Part shown: one piece after another, positions 52,988-61,279 of the stretch
How the letters are laid out: each line of letters opens with the position of its first letter
Position numbering within the stretch: position 1 is the stretch's first letter
Source of the DNA: Lysobacteraceae bacterium PS02340
GTDB lineage: Bacteria; Pseudomonadota; Gammaproteobacteria; Xanthomonadales; Xanthomonadaceae
Length of the DNA stretch: 64,000 nucleotides
Assembly (NCBI GenBank): GCA_029959605.1
Contig: JASCOC010000006.1
Span: forward strand, 1-64,000
Direction: 5' to 3'
Notes under the pieces: model-generated
Seen by the model: the letters and a program-made list of their open reading frames with translations, nothing else
Databases searched by the model: none
Told to the model about the DNA's origin: nothing
Position numbers and translations under genes: made by a program

Positions 52988-53694
52988 GTCGTTCCCGCGA
53001 AAGCGGGAAGCCATTTTGATCTTGCTGTGGTTTTGCCTCTGCTCTGGCTTCGGCTTCGGCTTCGGTTTTGGCTTCGGCTTTTGATTTCAATCGAGCCGTA
53101 AAGCGAGCCGAGCATCGCAGGGCGGCGGGGTCGAAGAGCAGCCCATGTCTGAGCGCAGCGAGTTTGGGCTGCGTGCCCCGTCGAACGAGAAGCGCAGGGG
53201 ACCGCCGCGGCTGTATCGCGGCGGATCGCGTCCGGCGAAGGGACCTTTTGGTTCCTTTTGGGTCCATCCAAAAGGGACTCGCACGCGCAGCGGGCGAAAG
53301 CCCTGCACTTGCTTGAGGCTCTTCGCTCGACGCTTTGCGGCGTCGATGTTCGGGGCGAGTCAGACGAATCGATCGCAGAAGCGAAGATCAAAGACAGGGC
53401 TTCCGCGCTGTCGCGCGGCTTACTTTTGTCTTGGCAAAAGTAAGCAAAACCGTCTTCGCCGGACGCGATCCGACACGGCTGCGCCGCGTCGGTTCCCTGC
53501 GCTTCTCGGTCGACGGGGCACGCAGCCCAAACTCGCTGCGCTCAGACATGGGCTGCTCTTCGACCCCGTCGCCCTGCGATGCTCGGCTCGCTTTACGGCT
53601 CGATTGAAGTCAAAAGCACAGAGCCAGAGCACAAGCCGAAACCAAAGCCCAATCACCATCAAAATGGATTCCCGCTTTCGCGGGAATGACGGTG
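52988..53694. repeat. Large imperfect inverted-repeat element, copy 2 (arm order A-B)
   Basis: About 707 bp in the 940-bp gap between the xyl operon and the TRAP genes. The outermost ends are a REP-type palindrome plus flank (TTCCCGCGAAAGCGGGAA with CCATTTTGAT) at 52988-53020 and its inverse at 53656-53694. Inside are GGCTTC-type hexamers (53046-53081) and a degraded tract at 53620-53649. Two inverted arms (about 53082-53300 and 53390-53615) follow, with the same blocks as copy 1. The left arm is type A (hairpin CCTTTTGGGTCCATCCAAAAGG, in part, near 53251-53275). The right arm is type B (ACTTTTGTCTTGGCAAAAGT, 53422-53441). The element is thus in the opposite orientation to copy 1. Confidence 0.85.
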
Positions 53695-53782
53695 GTCGAG
53701 CGAAGGCGAGCATCGGCGAAAAACGGTGGCAAAGGCGGCAAAAGCGAACAGAAACTAGCTGGAAGCTGATCCATCAAAAGAA

Positions 53783-53804
53783 ACGGCCCCGCAAACGGGG
53801 CCGT
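53783..53804 (-). terminator. Rho-independent terminator of the TRAP operon
   Basis: ACGGCCCCG / CGGGGCCGT with a 4-nt loop, followed on the minus strand by TTTCTTTTGATGG, 27 nt after the end of the large permease gene. Confidence 0.85.
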
Positions 53805-53830
53805 CTCATCAATCCACCACAACCCGCCGA

Positions 53831-55114
53831 TCAGGCGCGCAACACCCCCGGCAACCACAACGACAGCTCCGGGAACAGCGCCACGATCAGCAACACCCCC
53901 AGACCCGCGAGCCAGAACGGCCAGATCGTCCGCATGCTCTCGCCGACGGTGATCTTGCCGATGGCCGTGCCGATGAACAGCACCGAGCCTACCGGCGGGG
54001 TCACCAGGCCGAGACCGCCAGTCAGCACCAGCACGAGGCCGAAGTGGATCGGGTCGATGCCGTAGGCGCGGGCGACGGGCAGGAAGATCGGGGTGCAGAT
54101 CAGGATCAGCGGGGCCAGATCCATGAAGGTGCCGAGCAGCAGCAGGATCACGACGATCATCAGCAACACCGCGAGCTTGCTGTGCGCGAACGACTGCAGG
54201 AAGTCGACCGCGGCAGCCGGCACCTGCAGGTAGGCCAGCAACCAGCCGAACACCGAGGCCGTCGCGATCACGAACAGGATCACGCCCGTGCTGCGCGCGG
54301 CATGGACGATCGTGTCCTTGAACTCGCGCAGCTTGAGCTGGCGGTACAGCACGATCGTCACCAGCAGCGCGTAGACCACGGCGATCGCCGCGCTCTCGAC
54401 CGCGGTGAAGATGCCGGCGCGGATACCGATGAAGATCAGTGCGACCAGACCCAGACCCGGCAGTGCCGACACCAGACGCAGCAGCACCGCGCGCCAGCCC
54501 GGGAAGATCTCCACGCCGTAGCCGCGATGCCGGGCCACGAGGTAGCCGGTCACCATCAGCGCGGCGGTCATCAGCAGCGCGGGCATGATGCCGGCCGCGA
54601 ACAGGTCGGCGATCGACAGACCGCCACCGGCCGCCGCGGTGTAGAGGATCAGGTTGTGCGACGGCGGCACCAGCAGCGCCACCAGCGCCGCGGTGATGCT
54701 GACGTTGACCGCGAAGTCACGGTCGTAGCCGCGCTTGACCATCTGCGGAATCATCGTGCCGCCGACCGCGGAGACGTCGGCGATCGCCGAGCCCGACACG
54801 CCGCCGAAGAACAGCGACGACAGGATCGACACCTGACCCAGGCCACCGCGCATGCGGCCGACCAGCGACGAGGCGAGTGCGATCAGACGCTCGGAGATGC
54901 CGCCGCGCATCATGATTTCGCCGGCGAAGATGAAGAGCGGAATCGCGATCAGCGAGGCACTGCCGATGCCGGCCGACACCTGCTGCACGAGCACGATGGT
55001 CGGCAGGTCGAGATACAGCAGCGTCGCCAGCGCCGCGGCAGCGAGTGCGAACGCCACCGGTACGCCGAGGATCAGCAGCAGTGCGAAGACGATGAAGAGA
55101 AGCGCGATCGCCAT
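53831..55114 (-). CDS. TRAP transporter large permease (DctM)
   Basis: Inner-membrane protein of 427 aa with about 12 helices, the ion-coupled translocation subunit of a TRAP uptake system. Typical stretches: ILGVPVAFALAAAALATLLYL, IPLFIFAGEIMMRGGIS, FFGGVSGSAIADVSAVGG, PPSHNLILYTAAAGG and GLVTPPVGSVLFIGTAIG. Last gene of the hydratase-dctP-dctQ-dctM operon; 1 bp separates it from the small permease gene. Downstream terminator at 53783. The pectin context suggests an uronate or related acid as substrate. Confidence 0.93.
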   Translation of the reverse strand: MAIALLFIVFALLLILGVPVAFALAAAALATLLYLDLPTIVLVQQVSAGIGSASLIAIPLFIFAGEIMMRGGISERLIALASSLVGRMRGGLGQVSILSSLFFGGVSGSAIADVSAVGGTMIPQMVKRGYDRDFAVNVSITAALVALLVPPSHNLILYTAAAGGGLSIADLFAAGIMPALLMTAALMVTGYLVARHRGYGVEIFPGWRAVLLRLVSALPGLGLVALIFIGIRAGIFTAVESAAIAVVYALLVTIVLYRQLKLREFKDTIVHAARSTGVILFVIATASVFGWLLAYLQVPAAAVDFLQSFAHSKLAVLLMIVVILLLLGTFMDLAPLILICTPIFLPVARAYGIDPIHFGLVLVLTGGLGLVTPPVGSVLFIGTAIGKITVGESMRTIWPFWLAGLGVLLIVALFPELSLWLPGVLRA

Positions 55115-55115
55115 G

Positions 55116-55634
55116 TCAGAGGCCCTCCCCGGCCGGCGCGGCGCGCAGCACGCCCACGAATTGATTGAGTGCGAACACCACCATCAGCGCGCCGCCCACC
55201 GACAGCGGGAGGTAGTTGATGCTCTGTGGCAACGAGGCGCCTGCGGCCTTGATGTGCAGCCCGTCGAACAGCAGCACCGCGCCCCAGTAGGCGATGACGA
55301 TGCCGATCGCGATGATCACCAGCGGAATCAGGAGATCCACCAGCTTGCGGATCGCCGGACGCATGTGGTCCTGCAGCAGGAAGAACCCGAAATGGCGCCT
55401 GGTGTGCACGCCGGCCGCGGCGCCCAGGCTCATCGCCACGCTCAGCAGCAGCAGCGTCACCGGCTCGGTCCAGCTCGGCGAATCGTTGATCACATAGCGG
55501 GCGAACACCTGCCAGCCCTGCACGATCACAAGCCCGAACAGGGCGGTGGCGGCAATGGCGATGACGGCATCGGCCAGGCGATCGAGTGCGCTCTTGGGCG
55601 CATCATCGGGCGCGAGGGTCGTGTCTTCGGACAT
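55116..55634 (-). CDS. TRAP transporter small permease (DctQ)
   Basis: Four-helix membrane protein of 172 aa that bridges the binding protein and the large permease. Signature: LVIVQGWQVFARYVINDSPSWTEPV (in part), then GAAAGVHTRRHFGF and a C-terminal NYLPLSVGGALMVVFALNQ. The short cytoplasmic N-terminus MSEDTTLAPDD starts at ATG 55634. The long open frame above it is a shadow of dctP. It lies 29 nt after dctP. Confidence 0.9.
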   Translation of the reverse strand: MSEDTTLAPDDAPKSALDRLADAVIAIAATALFGLVIVQGWQVFARYVINDSPSWTEPVTLLLLSVAMSLGAAAGVHTRRHFGFFLLQDHMRPAIRKLVDLLIPLVIIAIGIVIAYWGAVLLFDGLHIKAAGASLPQSINYLPLSVGGALMVVFALNQFVGVLRAAPAGEGL

Positions 55635-55663
55635 CGTGGATTCCAGTGTCGGAGTCTGTCGGA

Positions 55664-56656
55664 TCAGGCGAGGTCGCGGATGCGACGGTAGAGGACCTGC
55701 AGTTCCGGCTGCTGCAGGTAGCGGTCGCGGATCGGCTGCGCCGCCGCGCGGAAGGCATCCATGTCGACATCGTTGAACTCGATGCCGTAGTCGGCGACCT
55801 GCTGGCGCGCGGCGCCTTCGGATTCGTCCCACATCTTGCGCATCACCGGCACCGACGCGCGCGCGGTGTCGATCAGCAGATCGCGATCGCCCGGACGCAG
55901 TGCATCCAGCGAGCTGCGCGAGATCAGCAGGATGTCGGGCGCGTAAGAATGCTCGCTCTGCGACCAGTAGTGCGCGGCCTCGAAATGCCGGCTGGAATGG
56001 AAGCTGCGCATGTTGTTCTCGGCGCCGTCGATCATGTGCGTCTCCATGCCGGAGAACGTGTCGCCCAGCGACATCGGCGTCGGGTTCGCGCCGAGCAGGC
56101 GGACCAGGTCGATGAACATGTCCGACGAGGCGACGCGCAGCTTCAGGCCGTGCAGGTCCCGGGGCGTCACGATCGGGTGGCGCGTGTTGTAGAAGCAGCG
56201 CGCGCCGCTGTCGTAGACCGCCAGGCCGACGAGATCGCGCGTGCCGAAGCCGTCGAGCACGGTCTGCGCGACGCCGCTGTCGAGGGCGTGGCGCATGTGC
56301 GCGACGGAGTCGAATGCGTACGGCAGGCACAGCGCGGTGGTCAGCGGGAACGCGTTGTTGAGGGCGCCCGCGTAGACGCGCGTCATGTCGATCGCGCCGA
56401 AGCGCGCCATGTCGATCGCCTCCGACTCGCGGCCCAGCTGGCCCGAGTGGTACTGGCGCAGACGCACGCGGCCGCCGGTCTCGCGGTCCATCGTTTCGCC
56501 GATCCACTTGACCGCGTTGACGGTGGGGTAATCGGCCACGTGGACATCGGTGGCGGTCAGCACCGTGTGCGCCTCGTCGGCGCGCAACACGGACGGGAGC
56601 AGCGGCACGGCGCAGGCCGCGCCGAGTCCGGCGAGGAAGGCGCGCCGTGTCGTCAT
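55664..56656 (-). CDS. TRAP transporter substrate-binding protein (DctP)
   Basis: Periplasmic solute receptor of 330 aa. The N-terminus TTRRAFLAGLGAACAVPLLPSVLRA looks like a twin-arginine signal (listed in two overlapping parts: RRAFLAGLG, then a hydrophobic stretch). The mature domain shows WIGETMDRETGGRVRLRQYHSGQLG, DLHGLKLRVASSDMF with the substrate-carboxylate Arg, and ETHMIDGAENNMRSF. The conserved Arg means the ligand is a carboxylate, which suits galacturonate or an unsaturated uronate. The ATG overlaps the hydratase stop (ATGA). Confidence 0.92.
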   Translation of the reverse strand: MTTRRAFLAGLGAACAVPLLPSVLRADEAHTVLTATDVHVADYPTVNAVKWIGETMDRETGGRVRLRQYHSGQLGRESEAIDMARFGAIDMTRVYAGALNNAFPLTTALCLPYAFDSVAHMRHALDSGVAQTVLDGFGTRDLVGLAVYDSGARCFYNTRHPIVTPRDLHGLKLRVASSDMFIDLVRLLGANPTPMSLGDTFSGMETHMIDGAENNMRSFHSSRHFEAAHYWSQSEHSYAPDILLISRSSLDALRPGDRDLLIDTARASVPVMRKMWDESEGAARQQVADYGIEFNDVDMDAFRAAAQPIRDRYLQQPELQVLYRRIRDLA

Positions 56657-57507
56657 GCCGCGTCCTCCTCCGTCTGCGGAACCGCGGCGCGTGCCGTCAG
56701 CGCCAGTTCGCCATGACCGGCGAACACCACGCGGGCACGCTGGCCCGGCAGGATGTCGTGGATGCCAGTGGCATTGCCGGTCGCGATCAGCTCGCCGCGC
56801 TTGAGCGGACGGCCGCGACGCGCCGAACGCGAGAGCGCGAAGGCGAATGCCGCACGCAGGCCGCCGGGCAGCGTGGTCGCGCCGCCGGTGCCGACGCGCG
56901 TGTCGTCGATCCAGCTCTCGGCGGTCAGTGTGGCTTCGTCGCGCGTCGTCCAGTCCGGAATCTCGCTGCCGACGACCAGGCCGTTGTTGTTGCCGAAGTC
57001 CGACACCACCACGCGCGGGCCGAGCTGGTTGATCGTGGCCAGCGGGCTGCTGGCGACTTCCAGACCGATGAACAGCGTCGCCGGCAGGGCGGCCGCTTCG
57101 TCCGGGGTCCAGTCGATCTTGTCCACCGGTGCGTCAGCGTCGAGGCGCAACACGAATTCGGCCTCGATCGCGCCGAATCCGCCAGCGAAGACATGGAACT
57201 CGCTTGCCTCGCCCGCCTGCTGCAGACGGTTGCGGAAGACCGGTCCGAGCAGACGCTCGTCGCCGGAGGCGTCGCGCTTTTCCGGGGCGATGTAGCCGAC
57301 CTTCCAGCCCACCAGGGTTTCGGGCCACTGCGCGATCGCAGCGTCCTGCACCGCATATGCGGCGACGAGATCGTCGGGAATGTCGCCGGGGAAGCCGGGC
57401 AGCGACTGCCCGTTCCGGCGTGCGTCGAGGAAGGCGTCGACGATGCCGCGGGTGGCGTCGCTCGGCGCCGCTTTCGACGTCGATGGATGCGCGGAGGCGT
57501 TGTTCAA
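56653..57507 (-). CDS. 2-keto-4-pentenoate hydratase-type (FAH superfamily) protein
   Basis: Enzyme of 284 aa in the MhpD/fumarylacetoacetate hydrolase superfamily, which adds water to, or splits, 2-oxo acids. Metal-ligand region FGAIEAEFVLRL (Glu115, Glu117), plus WKVGYIAPEKR, FIGLEVASSP and ATGNATGIHDILPGQRARVVF. The frame is open to 57603, but a TTG at 57507 preceded 8 nt away by AGGAG is a much better start, and it keeps the operator (57575-57589) outside the gene. First gene of the TRAP operon. A role in uronate-derived 2-oxo acid metabolism is inferred; no standard pectin-pathway step needs it. Confidence 0.78.
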   Translation of the reverse strand: MNNASAHPSTSKAAPSDATRGIVDAFLDARRNGQSLPGFPGDIPDDLVAAYAVQDAAIAQWPETLVGWKVGYIAPEKRDASGDERLLGPVFRNRLQQAGEASEFHVFAGGFGAIEAEFVLRLDADAPVDKIDWTPDEAAALPATLFIGLEVASSPLATINQLGPRVVVSDFGNNNGLVVGSEIPDWTTRDEATLTAESWIDDTRVGTGGATTLPGGLRAAFAFALSRSARRGRPLKRGELIATGNATGIHDILPGQRARVVFAGHGELALTARAAVPQTEEDAA

Positions 57508-57568
57508 GCGGGTTGCTCCTGGCCTGGGTCCGTTTGCTGCACCGCAGATCGCGGTGTCTCGGGGTGTC

Positions 57569-57597
57569 TTGTATGGTAAACCGGTGTCATCTTCAAT
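57569..57597. promoter_or_regulatory. Regulon operator between divergent hydratase and esterase operons
   Basis: GGTAAACCGGTGTCA (57575-57589) reads TGACACCGGTTTACC on the minus strand, matching the kduI site with one extra T. On the plus strand TTGTAT (57569-57574) and TTCAAT (57592-57597), 17 bp apart, could be -35 and -10 flanking the operator. It probably serves both divergent units. Confidence 0.55.
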
Positions 57598-57648
57598 GTG
57601 CACTGCGGCAAAAACACGAAGACGCGGTTGGAAGCGGGAGCGATTGCG

Positions 57649-58602
57649 ATGCGGTCAAGCGGGTTCACAGCGCTTTTGTGGGTGTTCCTGCTCGCACTGC
57701 CTGCAGCCGCGCATGCTGCACCCGCATGCGAAGATGCGGCGCGGACGATCGTCCTGTGGGCGCCGAAGGGCGGCGCGCCGGCAGGCCGGATCACCGAGCG
57801 CAGCGATGATCCCGCGGTGCCCGACCGCATCATCGAAGACGTCCGCGCGCCCTATCTCGCCGTCTACGCACCCGCGCGCCCGAACGGCACCGCGCTGCTG
57901 GTGACGCCCGGCGGCGGCTACGCGCGCATCGTGCTCGACAAGGAAGGCACCGCCCTGGTGCCCGCTTTCGTGGACGCGGCCGGCATTACCCTGTTCGTCC
58001 TGCGCTACCGGCTGCCGGATCACCGCCATGCCGAAGGCGCCGATGCGCCGCTGGCCGATGCGCAACGCGCGATGCGTCTGATCCGCGCGCAGGCATCCGA
58101 CTACGGCATCGATCCGGCGCGCGTCGGCGTGATGGGCTTTTCCGCAGGCGGCCATGTCGCCGCGCGATTGGCGACGACGGTGGACGCGGTTTACGCCGAC
58201 ACGGATGCGGCGGACGCGGCGGCATTCCGGCCCGACTTCGCCCTGCTCGTCTATCCGGTGATCTCGATGCACGCGCCGCTGGCACATGCCGGTTCACGCA
58301 CGCGCATGCTCGCCGCGTCCGACATGCCCGACGCCATCACGCTCGAGCGCTACTCGCCCGACCTGCACGTCGACGCCCGCACGCCGCCGCTGTTCCTGCT
58401 GCACGCGCAGGACGACGATGTCGTGCCCGTCGGCAATGCACTGGCGATGCATGCCGCCGCCCTGCGCGCCGGCGTGCCGGCCTCGCTGCACGTGTTTCCG
58501 CACGGCGGCCACGGCTTCGGCACGCGCGGCGCGACCGGCGCCCTCGCCCGCTGGCCGCAGCTTGCCCTCGACTGGATCCAGGAACAGACCCTTACCCCAT
58601 GA
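57649..58602 (+). CDS. Secreted alpha/beta-hydrolase, acetylesterase-like
   Basis: Exported hydrolase of 317 aa. Signal peptide FTALLWVFLLALPAAAHA. The alpha/beta fold shows an oxyanion-hole motif TPGGGYARI (88-91), the nucleophile elbow GFSAGGH (Ser165), an acid in HAQDDDVVP and catalytic His in FPHGGHGFG. Related to BD-FAE/acetylxylan-esterase and pectin acetylesterase-like enzymes (COG0657). The GTG at 57598 is a possible earlier start, but ATG 57649 has GGGAG at 9 nt and a correct signal peptide. First of three esterase genes; its stop overlaps the next ATG. Confidence 0.82.
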   Translation: MRSSGFTALLWVFLLALPAAAHAAPACEDAARTIVLWAPKGGAPAGRITERSDDPAVPDRIIEDVRAPYLAVYAPARPNGTALLVTPGGGYARIVLDKEGTALVPAFVDAAGITLFVLRYRLPDHRHAEGADAPLADAQRAMRLIRAQASDYGIDPARVGVMGFSAGGHVAARLATTVDAVYADTDAADAAAFRPDFALLVYPVISMHAPLAHAGSRTRMLAASDMPDAITLERYSPDLHVDARTPPLFLLHAQDDDVVPVGNALAMHAAALRAGVPASLHVFPHGGHGFGTRGATGALARWPQLALDWIQEQTLTP

Positions 58603-60206
58603 CCGACTTCCCGACCGATCCCGGCCGTCGCCACTGGCTGCGCGTCGGCGCCGGTGTCGCGGCGCTGTCCGCGCTGCCCGGCGCATTCGCAGCAGACACC
58701 TCACCTCGCACCACCGTCGCGCGCGTGCGCAGTGGCCGCATCGGCGGCAGCGTCGAGCACGGCGTGCACGTGTTCCGCGGCGTACCGTATGGCGCCGATA
58801 CCGCGACGCGGCGCTGGCAGCCGGCGCTGCAGGAAGCCGCCTGGCGCGGCGTGCGTGATGCGGTCGACTACGGCCCGTCGGCGCCGCAGCGCGGCAGCGA
58901 CGGCCCCGGCAGCGAGGACTGTCTGCGTCTCAATGTCTGGACGCCTGGGCTGCGCGATGGCGCGAAGCGCCCGGTGCTGGTGTACATCCACGGCGGTGCG
59001 TTCAACACCGGCTCGGGCAGCGATCCGCTCTACGACGGTGATGCGCTGTGCCGCAGCGGCGATGTCGTGGTGGTCACGGTCAATCACCGGCTCAACGCAT
59101 TCGGCTATCTGCATCTGCGCGATCTCGGCGATGCCTCATTCGCGCACGCGGGCAACGTCGGCCAGCTCGATCTGGTGCAGGCACTGGAATGGGTGCGCGC
59201 GCACGCGGCCGAGTACGGCGGCGATGCCGGCAACGTCACCGTGTTCGGCCAGTCCGGCGGCGGCGCGAAGATCGCGACGCTGATGGCGATGCCGGCCGCG
59301 CGTGGCCTGTTCCATCGCGCGTGGACGATGAGCGGCCAGCAGGTCACCGCCGCCGGGCCGCGCGCGGCCACGCAGCGCGCGCAGATCTTTCTCGATGCGC
59401 TCGGCATCGCCCCCGGGGATCTCGAGCGATTGCGCACGCTGCCGATGCAGGCATTACTCGATGCGCAGCGCGCGCGCGATCCCTCTCGCGTCGAGGACAG
59501 CGCGCTGTATTTCGGCCCGGTCGTCGATACGGTGCATCTGCCGCGGCATCCGTTCTGGCCTGATGCGCCGCCGCAGTCGAGCGGCATCCCGATGGTCATC
59601 GGCAACACGCGCGACGAAACGCGCGCCTTCCTCGGCAACGATCCGGACAACTTCACACTGAGCTGGGACGCGTTGCCGGCGAAGTTGCGCACGCAGCAGT
59701 TCGTCGACCTCGATCCCGCGGTCGTCGTGGCCGAGTACCGGCGCCTATACCCGGACTACACGCCGTCGGAAGTGTTCTTCGCCGCGACCACCGCCGGACG
59801 TTCGTGGCGTGGCGCAGTCGAGGAACTGGAAGTGCGCGCCGCGCAGGGCAGCAACACATGGGCCTACCAGCTCGACTGGTATCCGCGCACCGAAGAAGGC
59901 GCGCGTCTGCGCGCGTTCCACACGCTCGACATACCGCTGGTGTTCGGCAACACCGCCGTGGACGGCGCGAAGACAGGAAACGCCGACGACGCACGCGCAG
60001 TCGCCGCAAGCATGCGCGACGCCCTGCTGGCCTTCGCACGCAACGGCGATCCCAACCACGCCGGCATGCCGGCCTGGGCGCCGTATTCGATGGCGTCGCG
60101 CGAGACGATGGTCTTCGATACGGCGCCGCGTCTCGAGCACGACCCGCGCGGCGGCGAACGCCGGCTCTACCAGCAGGCGCCGTTCGTGCAGCGGGGCACC
60201 CAGTGA
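58599..60206 (+). CDS. Carboxylesterase type B
   Basis: Secreted serine esterase of 535 aa in the cholinesterase/carboxylesterase family. Motifs: EDCLRLNVWTPG (106-117), the oxyanion hole in YIHGGAFNTGSG, nucleophile Ser219 in VFGQSGGGAKI, acid in TRDETRAF and a His region near AFHTLDIPLVFGN. The N-terminus PGRRHWLRVGAGVAALSALPG may be a Tat-type or Sec signal. It starts within the stop of the upstream hydrolase (ATGA), so the two are coupled. In pectin clusters such enzymes may remove feruloyl, methyl or acetyl groups; the substrate is inferred from context only. Confidence 0.85.
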   Translation: MTDFPTDPGRRHWLRVGAGVAALSALPGAFAADTSPRTTVARVRSGRIGGSVEHGVHVFRGVPYGADTATRRWQPALQEAAWRGVRDAVDYGPSAPQRGSDGPGSEDCLRLNVWTPGLRDGAKRPVLVYIHGGAFNTGSGSDPLYDGDALCRSGDVVVVTVNHRLNAFGYLHLRDLGDASFAHAGNVGQLDLVQALEWVRAHAAEYGGDAGNVTVFGQSGGGAKIATLMAMPAARGLFHRAWTMSGQQVTAAGPRAATQRAQIFLDALGIAPGDLERLRTLPMQALLDAQRARDPSRVEDSALYFGPVVDTVHLPRHPFWPDAPPQSSGIPMVIGNTRDETRAFLGNDPDNFTLSWDALPAKLRTQQFVDLDPAVVVAEYRRLYPDYTPSEVFFAATTAGRSWRGAVEELEVRAAQGSNTWAYQLDWYPRTEEGARLRAFHTLDIPLVFGNTAVDGAKTGNADDARAVAASMRDALLAFARNGDPNHAGMPAWAPYSMASRETMVFDTAPRLEHDPRGGERRLYQQAPFVQRGTQ

Positions 60207-60307
60207 CGACGGCTTCGGCCTGCGTGTCCGCACCGTAGGCGGCACACGCGCCGTCCGACGCCGCGACACGGACCGTCGCCTCCCACTCCCTGACAGGAAC
60301 CGTTCTG

Positions 60308-61189
60308 ATGCATCGATGTCTTGCTACCGCGCTCGCCTTCGCTTCGCTCGCCCCTTGGCCCGCGATCGCGGCCGATGACCCCATGCGGCCGCCGGTCACG
60401 CCGATCCAGGCCAGCAAGATCGTGCTGGTCGGCGATTCCACGACCGCCGTGCAGGGCGGCTGGGGTGGCGCGTTCTGCGATCGCCACGTTGCTTCGTTCC
60501 TCGCCTGCACCAACCTCGCCCGCGGCGGCCGCAGCACCTACAACTACCGCGCCGAAGGCTCGTGGGGCATCGCCCTGCACGAAATGCGCGCCGGGCCGTT
60601 CGACGCGGTCTACGTGCTGGTGCAGTTCGGCCACAACGACCAGCCGGGCAAACCGGGGCGCTCGACCGATCTCGCCACCGAGTACCCGGACAATCTGCGC
60701 CGCTACGTCGCCGAGATCCGCGCTGCCGGTGCGCATCCGGTGCTGGTGACGCCGCTGACGCGCCGGCAGTTCGAGGACGGCGTGCTGGTCGACGATCTGG
60801 CGCCCTGGGCCGAGGCGACGCGCACGGTCGCACGCGAACTCGACGTGACGCTGGTCGATCTGCACGCGCGCAGTCGCGCGCTCGTGCAAGGCATGGGACC
60901 GGTCCTGGCGATGCGCGCAGCGCAGCGTCCGGCGGCGCCCGAGCAGGTCACCGCCGCGCAGGCGGGCACGACGATCGGCACGCCGCCATCCGCTCCGCCC
61001 GCGACTCCGGCTGCGACGACTGCGCGGCCCGCCGCGCAGGACAACGCCGCGGCCGAACCGATGGGCCAGGCCAAACTCGCATTCGATTACACGCATCTCG
61101 GCCCGGAGGGCGCCGCGCTGTTCGCGGCGATCGTCGCCGACGAACTCGCACAGCAGGTGCCGGCGCTGCGGCACAATCTGATTCCCTGA
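60308..61189 (+). CDS. Rhamnogalacturonan acetylesterase (SGNH hydrolase)
   Basis: Secreted protein of 293 aa. Signal peptide ALAFASLAPWPAIAA. SGNH blocks: VGDSTTAV (Ser44), ARGGRSTYNY, QFGHND (Asn110) and the catalytic dyad in FDYTHLGPEG (Asp260, His263). A Pro/Ala/Thr-rich insertion at about 205-250 separates the last two blocks and is unusual for the family. It resembles fungal and bacterial rhamnogalacturonan acetylesterases. It is a second SGNH esterase besides the cupin fusion at 40645, so pectin deacetylation is duplicated here. Confidence 0.87.
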   Translation: MHRCLATALAFASLAPWPAIAADDPMRPPVTPIQASKIVLVGDSTTAVQGGWGGAFCDRHVASFLACTNLARGGRSTYNYRAEGSWGIALHEMRAGPFDAVYVLVQFGHNDQPGKPGRSTDLATEYPDNLRRYVAEIRAAGAHPVLVTPLTRRQFEDGVLVDDLAPWAEATRTVARELDVTLVDLHARSRALVQGMGPVLAMRAAQRPAAPEQVTAAQAGTTIGTPPSAPPATPAATTARPAAQDNAAAEPMGQAKLAFDYTHLGPEGAALFAAIVADELAQQVPALRHNLIP

Positions 61190-61279
61190 GCCGGTACCGT
61201 CGACCGACTGCCGCGCGCCGCGCCGACGGCGGCGGCAACAGGATGGATCGCCGACCCCGCGGCCGGCGACTCCCTCACG

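Noticed and set aside
57508-57603. Extended N-terminus of the hydratase
   Set aside because: It would place the operator inside the coding region; TTG 57507 has AGGAG at the correct distance.
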